Shown: positions 1-7,211, numbered from the stretch's first letter. The stretch is DNA of 8,439 bases from Massilia sp. UBA2604 (GCA_002339265.1 DDKG01000081.1:1-8439), one strand, 5' to 3'. Notes: generated by a model from the sequence alone, not told the origin. A program made the numbers and translations.

Positions 1-1479
1 CACCTGCACGATCAGGCCCGTAGTCTCGGCCAGCGGGATGAACTCCGACGGCGGCACGATGCCTCGCTGCGGATGCACCCAGCGCACCAAAGCCTCGGCG
101 CCGACGATGCGCCCGCTGGCGATCTCGAACTTCGGCTGGTAATACAGGATCAATTCACCGTTGCCCAGCGCATGGCGGAGGCCCGATTCGATGCGCATGC
201 GCTCCTGCATGCCCTTGTTCATGTCCTGGCTGTAGAACGCGACGCTGCGGTCCGGATTGGCTTCCGCCCTCTTCGCCCGCTCCATCGCGATATCGGCGAG
301 GCCGAGCAGGGTCTCGGCATCGTTGCCGTCCTGCGGATACACGCTGATGCCGATGCTGGCGCCGACGCGCAGGTCGTGGCCGGCGATGTAGAACGGCGCA
401 TCGAGCGATGCCTGCAGCTTCTGGGCCACGGTGGTCGCCTCGAAGTGCTGGCGGATGTCCGACAGGCCAACGGCGAATTCGTCGCCCGACAGGCGCGCCA
501 CCACGTCTTCGTCGCGCAGCGCGTCCTTGAAGCGTTGAGCGACCTGACGCAGCAGCTCGTCGCCGATGCGGCGCCCGAGCGTATCGTTGATGCGCTTGAA
601 GCGGTTCAGGTCTAAGAACAGCACGCTGCCCGCCGTCTCGTTGCGCTGCGATACCGCCAGCGCCTGGTCGACCAGGCGCGCGAACAGCGTGCGGTTCGGC
701 AGGCCGGTCAGCTCGTCATAATAGGCCAGGTGGTGCAGCTGTTCCTCGGCCTGCTTGCGTTCCGTGATGTCGGTGAGATAGGCGATCAGGCCCGTGGGAC
801 GCTCCGCTAAATCTCGCAGCGGCGACAGCGACAGGCTGGCCCAGAACACCTCGCCCGATTTCTTCCGGCGCCGCACTTCCATCATGCGCCCGCCCTGCTC
901 CGCGAACAGGTCGGGCTGCATGTCTGCTCCGTCGTCCTCGTCCGCATACAGGAACAGGATGTTGCGCCCGACCGCCTCCAGCGAGGTGTAGCCGAACAGC
1001 TGCTCGGCGCCGCGGTTCCAGCTGGTGATGTAGCCCATCTGGTCCATCGTCAGCACCGACTCGTGGATCTGGTCGAGGATCTGCGACTGGTGCGCCAGCT
1101 GCGCCTCCATCTGCGCATAGGCGTGCGTGGAGCGCTGCGCCAGCGCGTGCATCTGCATCAGGCTCGCCGTCAGCTGGGCCAGCGCGGCCAGCTTGCGCTC
1201 GGTCTCCTGAGAGTAACCCTCGCCGCCACTCACCTCGTACCAGCCGAACTGCTCGATGCCCGCCGCCACCGGGTGGCGCAGGATGCGCGCGCCCGGTTGG
1301 TTGGGGTCGATCAGGCCGGCGCCCGGCACGAAGCGTCCCTCCGGACTGCCGGTGAGCAGGGCCGCCAGGCGTCCCAGCTCCAGGTTCAGGGTCTCGCCGC
1401 GCAGGCGGAGGATGGCGTCGCAGACGGCGGTCGTGCCGCCGACGAAGTCGAAGGAGGCCAGTTCGCGCAGGTCAGACAT
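1..1479 (-). CDS. PAS-GGDEF-EAL cyclic-di-GMP signalling protein (partial, C-terminus off the window)
   Basis: The 493 visible codons run from ATG at 1479 to the left edge with no stop. Residues 1-100 match no domain I recognise, and 95-135 look helical. A PAS domain spans about 133-243 (ITERKQAEEQL linker), a GGDEF domain about 250-410, and an EAL domain begins near 430. The GGDEF domain keeps the metal-binding D290, the NRFKRIND segment and an SGDEF signature (331-335). SGDEF is a tolerated variant, so diguanylate cyclase activity is plausible. An RxxD inhibitory site (R322-D325) sits exactly five residues upstream, which suggests c-di-GMP feedback. The usual LGHxxGD is LGRRIGD here. The EAL motif is intact (E462-A463-L464, followed by VRW), but the remaining phosphodiesterase residues lie outside, so hydrolysis cannot be judged. 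The start overlaps the upstream HDOD gene by 8 bp (ATGTCTGA) and has no strong Shine-Dalgarno, pointing to translational coupling. Confidence 0.93.
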   Translation of the reverse strand, partial: MSDLRELASFDFVGGTTAVCDAILRLRGETLNLELGRLAALLTGSPEGRFVPGAGLIDPNQPGARILRHPVAAGIEQFGWYEVSGGEGYSQETERKLAALAQLTASLMQMHALAQRSTHAYAQMEAQLAHQSQILDQIHESVLTMDQMGYITSWNRGAEQLFGYTSLEAVGRNILFLYADEDDGADMQPDLFAEQGGRMMEVRRRKKSGEVFWASLSLSPLRDLAERPTGLIAYLTDITERKQAEEQLHHLAYYDELTGLPNRTLFARLVDQALAVSQRNETAGSVLFLDLNRFKRINDTLGRRIGDELLRQVAQRFKDALRDEDVVARLSGDEFAVGLSDIRQHFEATTVAQKLQASLDAPFYIAGHDLRVGASIGISVYPQDGNDAETLLGLADIAMERAKRAEANPDRSVAFYSQDMNKGMQERMRIESGLRHALGNGELILYYQPKFEIASGRIVGAEALVRWVHPQRGIVPPSEFIPLAETTGLIVQV

Positions 1480-2638
1480 TCCGGCCCACCTGGATCGCCC
1501 AGTGATAGGCGTGCAGCTGGCTGGCCCACCAGGCGGCCGGGCTCACGCCCGCCTCCTCCAACTGGCTTTCCGTCGGATGGGTTTCGGTCAGTCGCAGCCA
1601 GGCGCCGAGCCGGCCGCGCCGCTCGACCAGGGCGCCGGCGACGTCGTCCGGCAGGTACAGGTCGGCCGCGATCGCCGCCATCGGCATGTGCAGCAGGCGG
1701 TCGAGCAGCGAGAACACGCCGGTCATGAAGGCCAGGTCTTGCGCATCGCGGTCGCCGCCGGCCTCGCGGCACAAGGCTTCCAGCTGCGCGGCGCGGCGCG
1801 CCGCCAGCGGCAGCAGCAGGTTGGGCAAACCGTCCGGCTGCTGGCGCGCGTACAGCAGCAGCTGCAGCCAGCGCTGCAGCTGGCGCCGGCCGAGCACCGT
1901 GATCGCATGGGCGAAGCTCGTGATCTGGGTGCTCACCGCGAAGGCCGCCGAATTGACCAGTTTGAGCAGGTGGTAGGCCAGCGCCGGGTCTTGCTTGATC
2001 TGGTGCTCGAGTTCGCGCGATTCGGCATCGCGCGCCAACAGGCCCAGCAAGGTCAGGATGCGGCGGCGCGAGCTGCCGTCGTCGTCCGGCGACGGCGCCG
2101 CGTCGGGGTCCAGGGGATAGTCGCCGCCGAACCAGTCGAAGCCAGCGTTCTCGCATTCGGAAAAGCGGCGCGCGCTGTCCACGCCGTGCGCCAGGTGCGG
2201 TCCGAACAGCGCGACCAGGCGGCCCGGCGGCAACGCAGCCAGGTCGCAGCCGCGCGCCACCGAGCGCAGGGCCGCCGGCGCCTTTGCGCCTTCCGGGATA
2301 TCGCCGTCCAGCCAGATGCGGTAACCGTAGGCGTGCAGCTCGGCCAATTGGCGCGCGGCGCTGTTCGACGCCAGCGCGTCGGCCCTGATCACCAGGCCGA
2401 CGCGGTTAGCCGTCAGCAGCGCCAGCACCGGCGCCGTCAAGGCCTCCGGGCCGGCCAAGTGCAGCAGACAGTCGAGCGGCGCGATCGCCGTCAGCAGGTC
2501 GGCGCCCGCAAACACCGCTTGCAGCCGTTGCGCCAGGTCGGCGCCGGGCGCCAGCCGCAGGCTCAGCGCCACCCATTCGTTCTGCGCATTGGCGACCGGG
2601 TCGATTGCTACCAGCGGAATATGTCCCTGCTCGGCCAT
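1472..2638 (-). CDS. HDOD domain protein with degenerate EAL-like N-terminal half
   Basis: This 388-residue protein resembles the YuxH-type two-part signalling family. Residues 8-175 follow the EAL fold outline: PLVAIDPVANAQNEWVALSL matches the usual opening 'ARQPIFDRN..vvayELLFR', and FDWFGGDYP (168-175) matches the usual 'FdyfQGyff'. The EAL signature itself is missing (SLRL in its place), so it should not hydrolyse c-di-GMP. Residues 190-380 are an HDOD domain, with IKQDPALAYHLLKLVNSAAF (214-233), then SFAHAITVLGRRQLQRWLQ. HDOD domains are HD-related and usually lack the metal-binding residues; they are thought to act as protein-protein signalling modules. I prefer ATG at 2638, with GAG about 9 nt upstream, over an in-frame TTG at 2662 (8 codons longer), because the possible promoter would place the transcript start near 2659. 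The gene lies 92 bp after the response regulator and overlaps the PAS-GGDEF-EAL gene by 8 bp, so these two are very likely co-translated. Confidence 0.9.
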   Translation of the reverse strand: MAEQGHIPLVAIDPVANAQNEWVALSLRLAPGADLAQRLQAVFAGADLLTAIAPLDCLLHLAGPEALTAPVLALLTANRVGLVIRADALASNSAARQLAELHAYGYRIWLDGDIPEGAKAPAALRSVARGCDLAALPPGRLVALFGPHLAHGVDSARRFSECENAGFDWFGGDYPLDPDAAPSPDDDGSSRRRILTLLGLLARDAESRELEHQIKQDPALAYHLLKLVNSAAFAVSTQITSFAHAITVLGRRQLQRWLQLLLYARQQPDGLPNLLLPLAARRAAQLEALCREAGGDRDAQDLAFMTGVFSLLDRLLHMPMAAIAADLYLPDDVAGALVERRGRLGAWLRLTETHPTESQLEEAGVSPAAWWASQLHAYHWAIQVGRNV

Positions 2639-2665
2639 TTGATGTTTCTCAATAATATTCAATCA

Positions 2666-2694
2666 ATCTTATTGCACCGAATACTATAAAGCAA
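2666..2694 (-). promoter_or_regulatory. Possible sigma-70-type promoter of the HDOD / GGDEF-EAL pair
   Basis: On the minus strand TTGCTT (2694-2689) and TAAGAT (2671-2666) are separated by 17 bp inside an AT-rich 92-bp gap that stands out from the GC-rich surroundings. The match is partial (3/6 and 4/6). A transcript would begin near 2659, about 20 nt before the preferred ATG at 2638. No terminator hairpin is visible between the response-regulator stop and this site, so read-through from the upstream pair is equally possible. Confidence 0.3.
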
Positions 2695-2730
2695 CAGCAA
2701 TGTTTCCCAGTGGATAGCGATAATTCACTC

Positions 2731-3387
2731 TCAGTTACTACCGGCGCGCTGGACCGCGAAACGGATCAGCTCCGCTTGGCCCTCGATGCCCAGTTTGCGC
2801 TTGATGTTCAGCCGGTGCGTCTCCACCGTGCGCACCGACAGATCCAGGTCGCGCGCGATCTGCTTGTTCGACTGGCCGGCCGCGATATGCTTGAGCACTT
2901 CCTGCTCGCGCGCGGTCAACTGGTCGCTCGGCGCGGCCGGATTGGCCAGCTGGCGCGCCAGCGCGGCGCTGTAGTAGATGCCGCCGCCCATCACGGTTTC
3001 GATGGCCAGCACGATGTCCTTGCCCGGCGCGTCCTTCAGCACGTAGCCGCGCGCACCGGCCGCCATGGCCTGGCTCACGTATTCCGGTTTGTCGTGCATC
3101 GACAACATCAGCACCGCGATGCCGGGATAGCGCGCGGTGAGCTGGTACGTGGCCTCGATGCCGCTGCCGCCGCGCATGTTCACGTCCATCAGCACCAGGT
3201 CGGGGTGGAATTCGCCGGCCCGCGCCAGGGCTTCCTCGCCCGAGCCGGCTTCGGCCACCACGGTCAGGTGCGGCGCCGACTCGAGCCGCGCGCGCAGGCC
3301 GTCGCGCACCAGCGGGTGGTCGTCCACCAGCAGGATCTTCACTTCCCTCGTTTCACCGATCACATCACCACTCAAATTACCATTCAC
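2731..3387 (-). CDS. NarL/LuxR-family response regulator (partner of the sCache sensor kinase)
   Basis: This 218-residue DNA-binding response regulator is normal length for the family. The receiver domain spans about 17-135, with acidic pair D22-D23, phospho-acceptor D68 (LVLMDVNM), switch residue S96 and conserved K118 (GYVLKDA). A LuxR-type helix-turn-helix occupies about 153-215 (LTAREQEVLKHIAAGQSNKQ, then IARDLDLSVRTVETHRLNIK). All phosphorylation residues are present. The start is GTG at 3387-3385, whose last bases overlap the kinase TGA (GTGA). AAGGAG sits five bases upstream inside the kinase's last codons, so the GTG start is better supported than the GTG just before KILLVDDH. The nearby ATG at 3383 is in the wrong frame and meets a stop after three codons. 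The kinase and regulator are therefore translationally coupled. Likely targets are the divergent cstA promoter and its own, by position only. Confidence 0.95.
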   Translation of the reverse strand: MNGNLSGDVIGETREVKILLVDDHPLVRDGLRARLESAPHLTVVAEAGSGEEALARAGEFHPDLVLMDVNMRGGSGIEATYQLTARYPGIAVLMLSMHDKPEYVSQAMAAGARGYVLKDAPGKDIVLAIETVMGGGIYYSAALARQLANPAAPSDQLTAREQEVLKHIAAGQSNKQIARDLDLSVRTVETHRLNIKRKLGIEGQAELIRFAVQRAGSN

Positions 3388-4748
3388 TGCTGCTCCTTCA
3401 AATCGATGCTGGCCACCACCCGGGTGCCCGTGGACGACGACGCGATCGAGAATCGCCCGCCGATCGCCTCCATGCGCTCCATCATATTCCTTAGCCCGAT
3501 ACCGCGCTTGGGATGCACGGCCACGCCGTCCGTATCGAAGCCCACGCCGTCGTCGGCGATGCACAGGCTGACCAGGTCGCCCACGCGCTCGAGCACGATC
3601 TCGATATGCCGCGCCTGGGCATGGCGCTCGACATTGGTCAGCGCCTCTTGCGCGATCCTGAACAGCACCGTGCCCACGATCTCGGGCAGCGCGTCCACCG
3701 CACCGGCCGCACGGAAGCGCACCGGCGCGCCCGCGTGCTCGCCGAATTCGCTGGCCAGGTGGTCCAGCGCCGGCGCCAGGCCCATATCGTCCAGCAGGGT
3801 CGGACGCAGGTCGTGCGAGATGCGGCGCACCTCGCCCAGCAGCGTCTTCACCTGCTCGACGGTACGCTCCAGCCCCGCGCGGCCCTGCTCGCGGCGCGCT
3901 TCGTCGCCGTCGATGCGGATGATGCCCGCCTCCAGCTGCAGCTTGACCGAGACCAGCGCCTGGCTGATCCCGTCGTGCAGGTCGCGCGACAGGCGCGCCC
4001 GTTCTTCTTCCTGCGATTCCACCACGCGCTGGGCCAGCGCCTTCAGCTTCGCATCCGCGACTCGTCCCTCGCTGATGTTCAGGGCCAGGCCGCCGCCGGC
4101 CACGCCCACCGCCGCCACCGTCGCCAGCACCGCCATCCACAGCAGCGTCTCTTCGATATTGCGCGACTGCTGGGCGTCCACCAGCGCCAGCGCCGCTTCG
4201 ACGTCGTCGAGGTAGATGCCGGTGCCCATCACCCAGTTCCAGTGCGCGATCGGCACCACGTAGCCCAGCTTGGGCGCCGGCCGGTTGCTCGAGGGCTTGG
4301 CCCAGGTATAGCGCAGGAAGCCGCCGCCCTCGCCGGCCAGCGCGATCAGGCGCTGGATGGTCGGCGCGCCGGTCGAGTCGCGCCATTCCCACATATCGGT
4401 GCCGACCAGTTCCGGCTGGCGCGGGTGCATCAGGTTCAGGCCGCGGGTGTCGTAGACGAAGAAGTAGCCATCGTCGCCGTAGCTCAGGCTCGACAGGATA
4501 CGAATGGCTTCGCGTTGCGTGGCCGCGTCGCTGCTCCCGTTGCCGGTCAGGTGCGCGATCGAGCGCGTCGCCAGCTCGACGTAGTGGCGCAGCTCCGCCT
4601 CCTTGCTCGCCAGGTAGGCGCGCTGGATCGTGGCGCGCTGCTCGGCCGCCAGGGTCACGCCCTGCTGGCGCACGTAGAGCGCGATCGCGCACAGCGCCAC
4701 CACCAGTGGCACGACCGCCAGCACGATCACTTTTTGTCTCAGCCGCAT
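3384..4748 (-). CDS. Membrane sensor histidine kinase, sCache_2 input, HisKA_3/HATPase (NarX/DegS-type)
   Basis: A 454-residue inner-membrane sensor kinase. TM1 is about 7-25 and TM2 about 202-223, enclosing a periplasmic domain of about 175 residues. The latter part of that domain has the sCache_2 pattern: GDDGYFFVYDTRGLNLMHP (91-109), GTDMWEWRDSTG (116-127), GGGFLRYTWAKP (141-152), and KLGYVVPIAHWNWVMGTGIY (160-179). sCache_2 domains of characterised chemoreceptors and kinases bind short carboxylates such as acetate, propionate, pyruvate and lactate. The cytoplasmic part is HisKA_3 (ERARLSRDLHDGISQAL, phospho-acceptor H258) followed by a HATPase domain with N372 (EALTNVERHA), DDGVGFD (399-405) and RGIGLRNMMERMEAIGG. 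All catalytic boxes are present. The start ATG at 4748 gives a typical short basic N-terminus (MRLRQK) before TM1; the Shine-Dalgarno is weak. It is coupled to the response regulator and divergent from cstA. Ligand identity is inferred, and the class recalls MctS-like monocarboxylate sensors. Confidence 0.95.
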   Translation of the reverse strand: MRLRQKVIVLAVVPLVVALCAIALYVRQQGVTLAAEQRATIQRAYLASKEAELRHYVELATRSIAHLTGNGSSDAATQREAIRILSSLSYGDDGYFFVYDTRGLNLMHPRQPELVGTDMWEWRDSTGAPTIQRLIALAGEGGGFLRYTWAKPSSNRPAPKLGYVVPIAHWNWVMGTGIYLDDVEAALALVDAQQSRNIEETLLWMAVLATVAAVGVAGGGLALNISEGRVADAKLKALAQRVVESQEEERARLSRDLHDGISQALVSVKLQLEAGIIRIDGDEARREQGRAGLERTVEQVKTLLGEVRRISHDLRPTLLDDMGLAPALDHLASEFGEHAGAPVRFRAAGAVDALPEIVGTVLFRIAQEALTNVERHAQARHIEIVLERVGDLVSLCIADDGVGFDTDGVAVHPKRGIGLRNMMERMEAIGGRFSIASSSTGTRVVASIDLKEQQ

Positions 4749-4781
4749 ATGCCGCCCGCATGGTTCGATTCAAAGGCCTGC

Positions 4782-4837
4782 ATTCTACGTCCGATGGCAG
4801 GGGCTATTCTACGTAGCATTACGTAGAGACTGCGTAA
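4782..4837. promoter_or_regulatory. Cluster of ACGT-centred repeats (possible response-regulator operator)
   Basis: ATTCTACGT occurs twice, at 4782-4790 and 4806-4814. The second copy sits in the perfect palindrome CTACGTAG (4809-4816). TTACGTAG (4819-4826) and the diverged CTGCGTAA (4830-4837) follow. Core centres lie at about 4788.5, 4812.5, 4822.5 and 4833.5, so the last three are one helical turn apart. On the minus strand the two 9-bp repeats each create TAGAAT, a 5/6 match to a sigma-70 -10 box, upstream of the kinase start and without a recognisable -35. That fits regulator-dependent transcription of the kinase gene, but the assignment is inference. Confidence 0.45.
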
Positions 4838-4844
4838 TCATGCG

Positions 4845-4869
4845 CTTGCGGTACTGACAATAGTGCAAG
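4845..4869. repeat. 25-bp imperfect dyad in the divergent promoter region
   Basis: The left arm CTTGCGGTACTG (4845-4856) and right arm CAATAGTGCAAG (4858-4869) are symmetric around A4857, with 9 of 12 positions pairing, including the outer five (CTTGC/GCAAG). Size and symmetry suit a dimeric regulator such as the adjacent NarL-type protein. GTACTGAC within it recurs once at 4908-4915, 57 bp downstream. Confidence 0.4.
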
Positions 4870-4876
4870 ATACTCA

Positions 4877-4895
4877 ACAGCATGCTGTAAATAAT
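4877..4895 (+). promoter_or_regulatory. Perfect 12-bp palindrome abutting the probable cstA -10 region
   Basis: ACAGCATGCTGT (4877-4888) is a perfect 12-bp palindrome. It runs directly into TAAATAAT (4888-4895), whose AATAAT is a 5/6 match to the -10 consensus and the most AT-rich stretch before cstA. No -35 hexamer is present at the right distance, which would fit an activator-dependent cstA promoter starting near 4902. The palindrome could be an activator or repressor operator; its owner cannot be told from sequence. Confidence 0.4.
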
Positions 4896-4936
4896 TGGCG
4901 TTGGCATGTACTGACGCAAAAGCATCAATCCATTTC

Positions 4937-4943
4937 GGAGGAG
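4937..4943 (+). promoter_or_regulatory. Strong ribosome binding site of cstA
   Basis: GGAGGAG lies seven bases before the ATG at 4951. It is the strongest correctly spaced Shine-Dalgarno in the window, fixes the cstA start and predicts efficient translation. Confidence 0.85.
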
Positions 4944-4950
4944 TCACTTC

Positions 4951-7017
4951 ATGAAACGTATCTCGAGCATGCTCGGATGGATCGTCCTGTCCATCCTGGG
5001 CGCGTTTGCGCTCGGCTACATCGCGCTCAAGCGCGGTGAAACCATCAACGCCATCTGGATCGTCGCCGCCGCCGGCTGCGTCTACCTGATCGCCTACCGC
5101 TTCTATTCGCTGTTCATCGCCACCAAGGTGATGGGACTCGACCCCAAACGCCAGACCCCGGCCTATAAATTCAACGATGGCCTCGACTACGTCCCGACCA
5201 ACAAGAACGTTCTGTTCGGCCACCACTTCGCCGCCATTGCCGGCGCCGGCCCGCTGGTCGGCCCGGTGCTGGCCGCGCAGATGGGCTACCTGCCCGGCAT
5301 GATGTGGATCCTGGCCGGCGTCGTGTTCGCCGGCGCGGTGCAGGATTTCATGGTGCTGTTCATGTCCACCCGCCGCGACGGCCGGTCGCTCGGTGACCTG
5401 ATCAAGTCCGAGATGGGAGAAATCCCCGGCCTGATCGCGCTGCTCGGCACCTTCATGATCATGGTGATCATCCTGGCGGTGCTGGCGCTGATCGTCGTGA
5501 AGGCCCTCACCGGTTCGCCGTGGGGCACCTTCACCGTGATGGCGACGGTGCCGATCGCGCTGTTCATGGGGATTTACTCGCGCTACGTGCGCGTCGGCCG
5601 CATCGGCGAGATCTCGCTGATCGGCTTCGTGCTGCTGATGCTCGCCATTATCGGCGGCCAGTGGGTGCACGACTCGCCGACCTGGGGCCCGGTGTTCACC
5701 TTCACCGGCACCGAACTGACCTGGATGCTGATCGGGTATGGTTTCGTCGCTGCCGTGATTCCCGTGTGGCTGCTGCTGGCGCCGCGCGACTACCTGTCGA
5801 CCTTCCTCAAGATCGGCACCATCCTGGGCCTGGCGATCGGCATCATCGTGGTCGCCCCCGACCTGAAAATGCCGGCCGTGACCAAGTTCATCGACGGCAG
5901 CGGACCGGTATGGTCCGGGAATATCTTCCCCTTCCTGTTCATCACCATCGCCTGCGGCGCCGTCTCCGGCTTCCATGCGCTGATCTCGTCGGGCACCACG
6001 CCCAAGATGCTCGAGAATGAAACCCAGGCCCGCTTCATCGGCTATGGCGGCATGCTGATGGAATCGTTCGTCGCCATCATGGCCCTGATCGCCGCGTCGA
6101 CCATCGATCCGGGCATCTACTTCGCCATGAACAGCCCGGCCGCGCTGCTGGGCACCACCGCCCAGTCGGCGGCGCAGGCGGTGTCGCAGATGGGCTTCGT
6201 GATCACGCCGGAAGCGCTGGAGCAGATGGCGCGCAACGTCGGCGAGCACACCATCATCTCGCGCGCCGGCGGCGCCCCGACGCTGGCAGTGGGCATGGCC
6301 GAGATCCTGTCCAACGTCGTCGGCGGCCCGGCCATGATGGCCTTCTGGTACCACTTCGCGATCCTGTTCGAGGCGCTGTTCATCCTGACCGCGGTCGATG
6401 CCGGCACCCGCGCCGGCCGCTTCATGCTGCAAGACCTGCTGGGCGCCTTCGCCCCGTCGCTGAAAAAGACCGACTCGCTGCCGGCCAACCTGCTGGCCAC
6501 CGGCCTGTGCGTCGCGGCCTGGGGTTACTTCCTGTACCAGGGCGTGGTCGATCCGCTGGGCGGCATCAACACCCTGTGGCCGCTGTTCGGCATCGCCAAC
6601 CAGATGCTGGCCGGTATCGCGCTGATGCTGGCTACCTGCGTGCTGTTCAAGATGAAGCGCGCCAAGTATGCCTGGGTCACCATCATGCCGACCCTGTGGC
6701 TGCTGGCCTGCACCCTGACCGCCGGCTGGCAGAAGATCTTCCACAGCGATCCGCGCATCGGCTTCGTCGCGCACGCCAACAAATACCAGGCGGCGCACGA
6801 CGCCGGCGAAATCCTGGCCCCGGCCAAGACCATCGTCGAGATGGAGCGCATCATCTTCAACGACTACGTCAACGCCAGCCTGGCGGGCTTCTTCATCTTC
6901 GTGGTGCTGGCGGTGCTGTTCTACGGCGTTCGTACCGTGATGGATGCGCGCAAGGCGAATGGGCCGACCGCGAAGGAATCGCCGTACGTCGCCATGCCAA
7001 GCCCGCAGGTGCCGTGA
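4951..7017 (+). CDS. cstA: CstA-family carbon starvation protein / probable pyruvate (or peptide) transporter
   Basis: A 688-residue polytopic inner-membrane protein, close to the usual CstA length of about 700. The N-terminal CstA domain includes the conserved stretches [20 protein letters not shown] (73-92), [18 protein letters not shown] (96-113) and [20 protein letters not shown] (131-150). Mid-protein it has [19 protein letters not shown] (271-289) and [15 protein letters not shown] (340-354); the C-terminal CstA_5TM region carries [18 protein letters not shown] and [12 protein letters not shown]. Many hydrophobic helices are evident throughout. E. coli CstA and its paralogue BtsT have been tied to pyruvate uptake, and CstA originally to peptide use during carbon starvation. 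Which substrate applies here is inferred. The gene is divergent from the sCache two-component pair, which suggests substrate-responsive control, and its stop overlaps the YbdD-type start. No frameshift or missing motif is seen. Confidence 0.96.
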   Translation: MKRISSMLGWIVLSILGAFALGYIALKRGETINAIWIVAAAGCVYLIAYRFYSLFIATKVMGLDPKRQTPAYKFNDGLDYVPTNKNVLFGHHFAAIAGAGPLVGPVLAAQMGYLPGMMWILAGVVFAGAVQDFMVLFMSTRRDGRSLGDLIKSEMGEIPGLIALLGTFMIMVIILAVLALIVVKALTGSPWGTFTVMATVPIALFMGIYSRYVRVGRIGEISLIGFVLLMLAIIGGQWVHDSPTWGPVFTFTGTELTWMLIGYGFVAAVIPVWLLLAPRDYLSTFLKIGTILGLAIGIIVVAPDLKMPAVTKFIDGSGPVWSGNIFPFLFITIACGAVSGFHALISSGTTPKMLENETQARFIGYGGMLMESFVAIMALIAASTIDPGIYFAMNSPAALLGTTAQSAAQAVSQMGFVITPEALEQMARNVGEHTIISRAGGAPTLAVGMAEILSNVVGGPAMMAFWYHFAILFEALFILTAVDAGTRAGRFMLQDLLGAFAPSLKKTDSLPANLLATGLCVAAWGYFLYQGVVDPLGGINTLWPLFGIANQMLAGIALMLATCVLFKMKRAKYAWVTIMPTLWLLACTLTAGWQKIFHSDPRIGFVAHANKYQAAHDAGEILAPAKTIVEMERIIFNDYVNASLAGFFIFVVLAVLFYGVRTVMDARKANGPTAKESPYVAMPSPQVP

Positions 7018-7211
7018 TGTTCGGCACCCTGAAACAGGCCGGCAACTACCTCGGGCAGAGCCTGCGGCTGATGGTCGGCCTGCCCGAATACGACACCTAC
7101 CTGGCGCATATGGAGCGTACCCACCCGGACCAAGCCCCGATGACGTACGAGGAATTCTTCCGCGAGCGCCAGGAGGCGCGCTATGGGGGAAGCCGGGCCT
7201 CGTGCTGCTGA
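7017..7211 (+). CDS. YbdD/YjiX-family small protein (CstA partner)
   Basis: This 64-residue protein begins in the cstA stop codon (TGATG overlap, ATG at 7017), so translation is coupled to the transporter. The sequence follows the family pattern: [20 protein letters not shown] near the start, [20 protein letters not shown] in the second half, ARYGG, and a terminal Cys-Cys pair encoded TGC TGC just before TGA. Length is typical (about 65). The family (Pfam Sel_put, formerly called 'putative selenoprotein') is nearly always found directly after cstA-type genes and is thought to be needed for or to assist the transporter; its biochemical role is not settled. No membrane segment is predicted, so it is probably cytoplasmic or membrane-associated through CstA. 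The gene is followed 26 bp later by the terminator. Confidence 0.95.
   Translation: MFGTLKQAGNYLGQSLRLMVGLPEYDTYLAHMERTHPDQAPMTYEEFFRERQEARYGGSRASCC

Noticed and set aside
2651..2676. CAATAA/TTATTG inverted repeat in the gap before the HDOD gene
   Set aside because: Six AT-rich bases in a small AT-rich patch with a 13-base spacer; chance is likely and the stem would be unstable.
1256..2689. 477-codon plus-strand open frame opposite the HDOD gene
   Set aside because: Arg/Gln/Ala-rich translation without motifs, while the minus strand encodes a recognisable HDOD protein.
2731..4773. 680-codon minus-strand frame as a single large protein containing the response regulator
   Set aside because: Only its last 218 codons are protein-like. 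The upstream part is the wrong frame of the kinase gene, and a well-placed AAGGAG-GTG marks the true start.
2710..4826. Long plus-strand open frames opposite the response regulator and kinase
   Set aside because: Low-complexity shadow proteins; the minus strand shows all receiver, helix-turn-helix and kinase motifs.
4895..4920. Sigma-54 promoter before cstA (TTGGC near 4900)
   Set aside because: TTGGCAT is not followed by TTGC at the required distance, and no sigma-54 activator gene is present.
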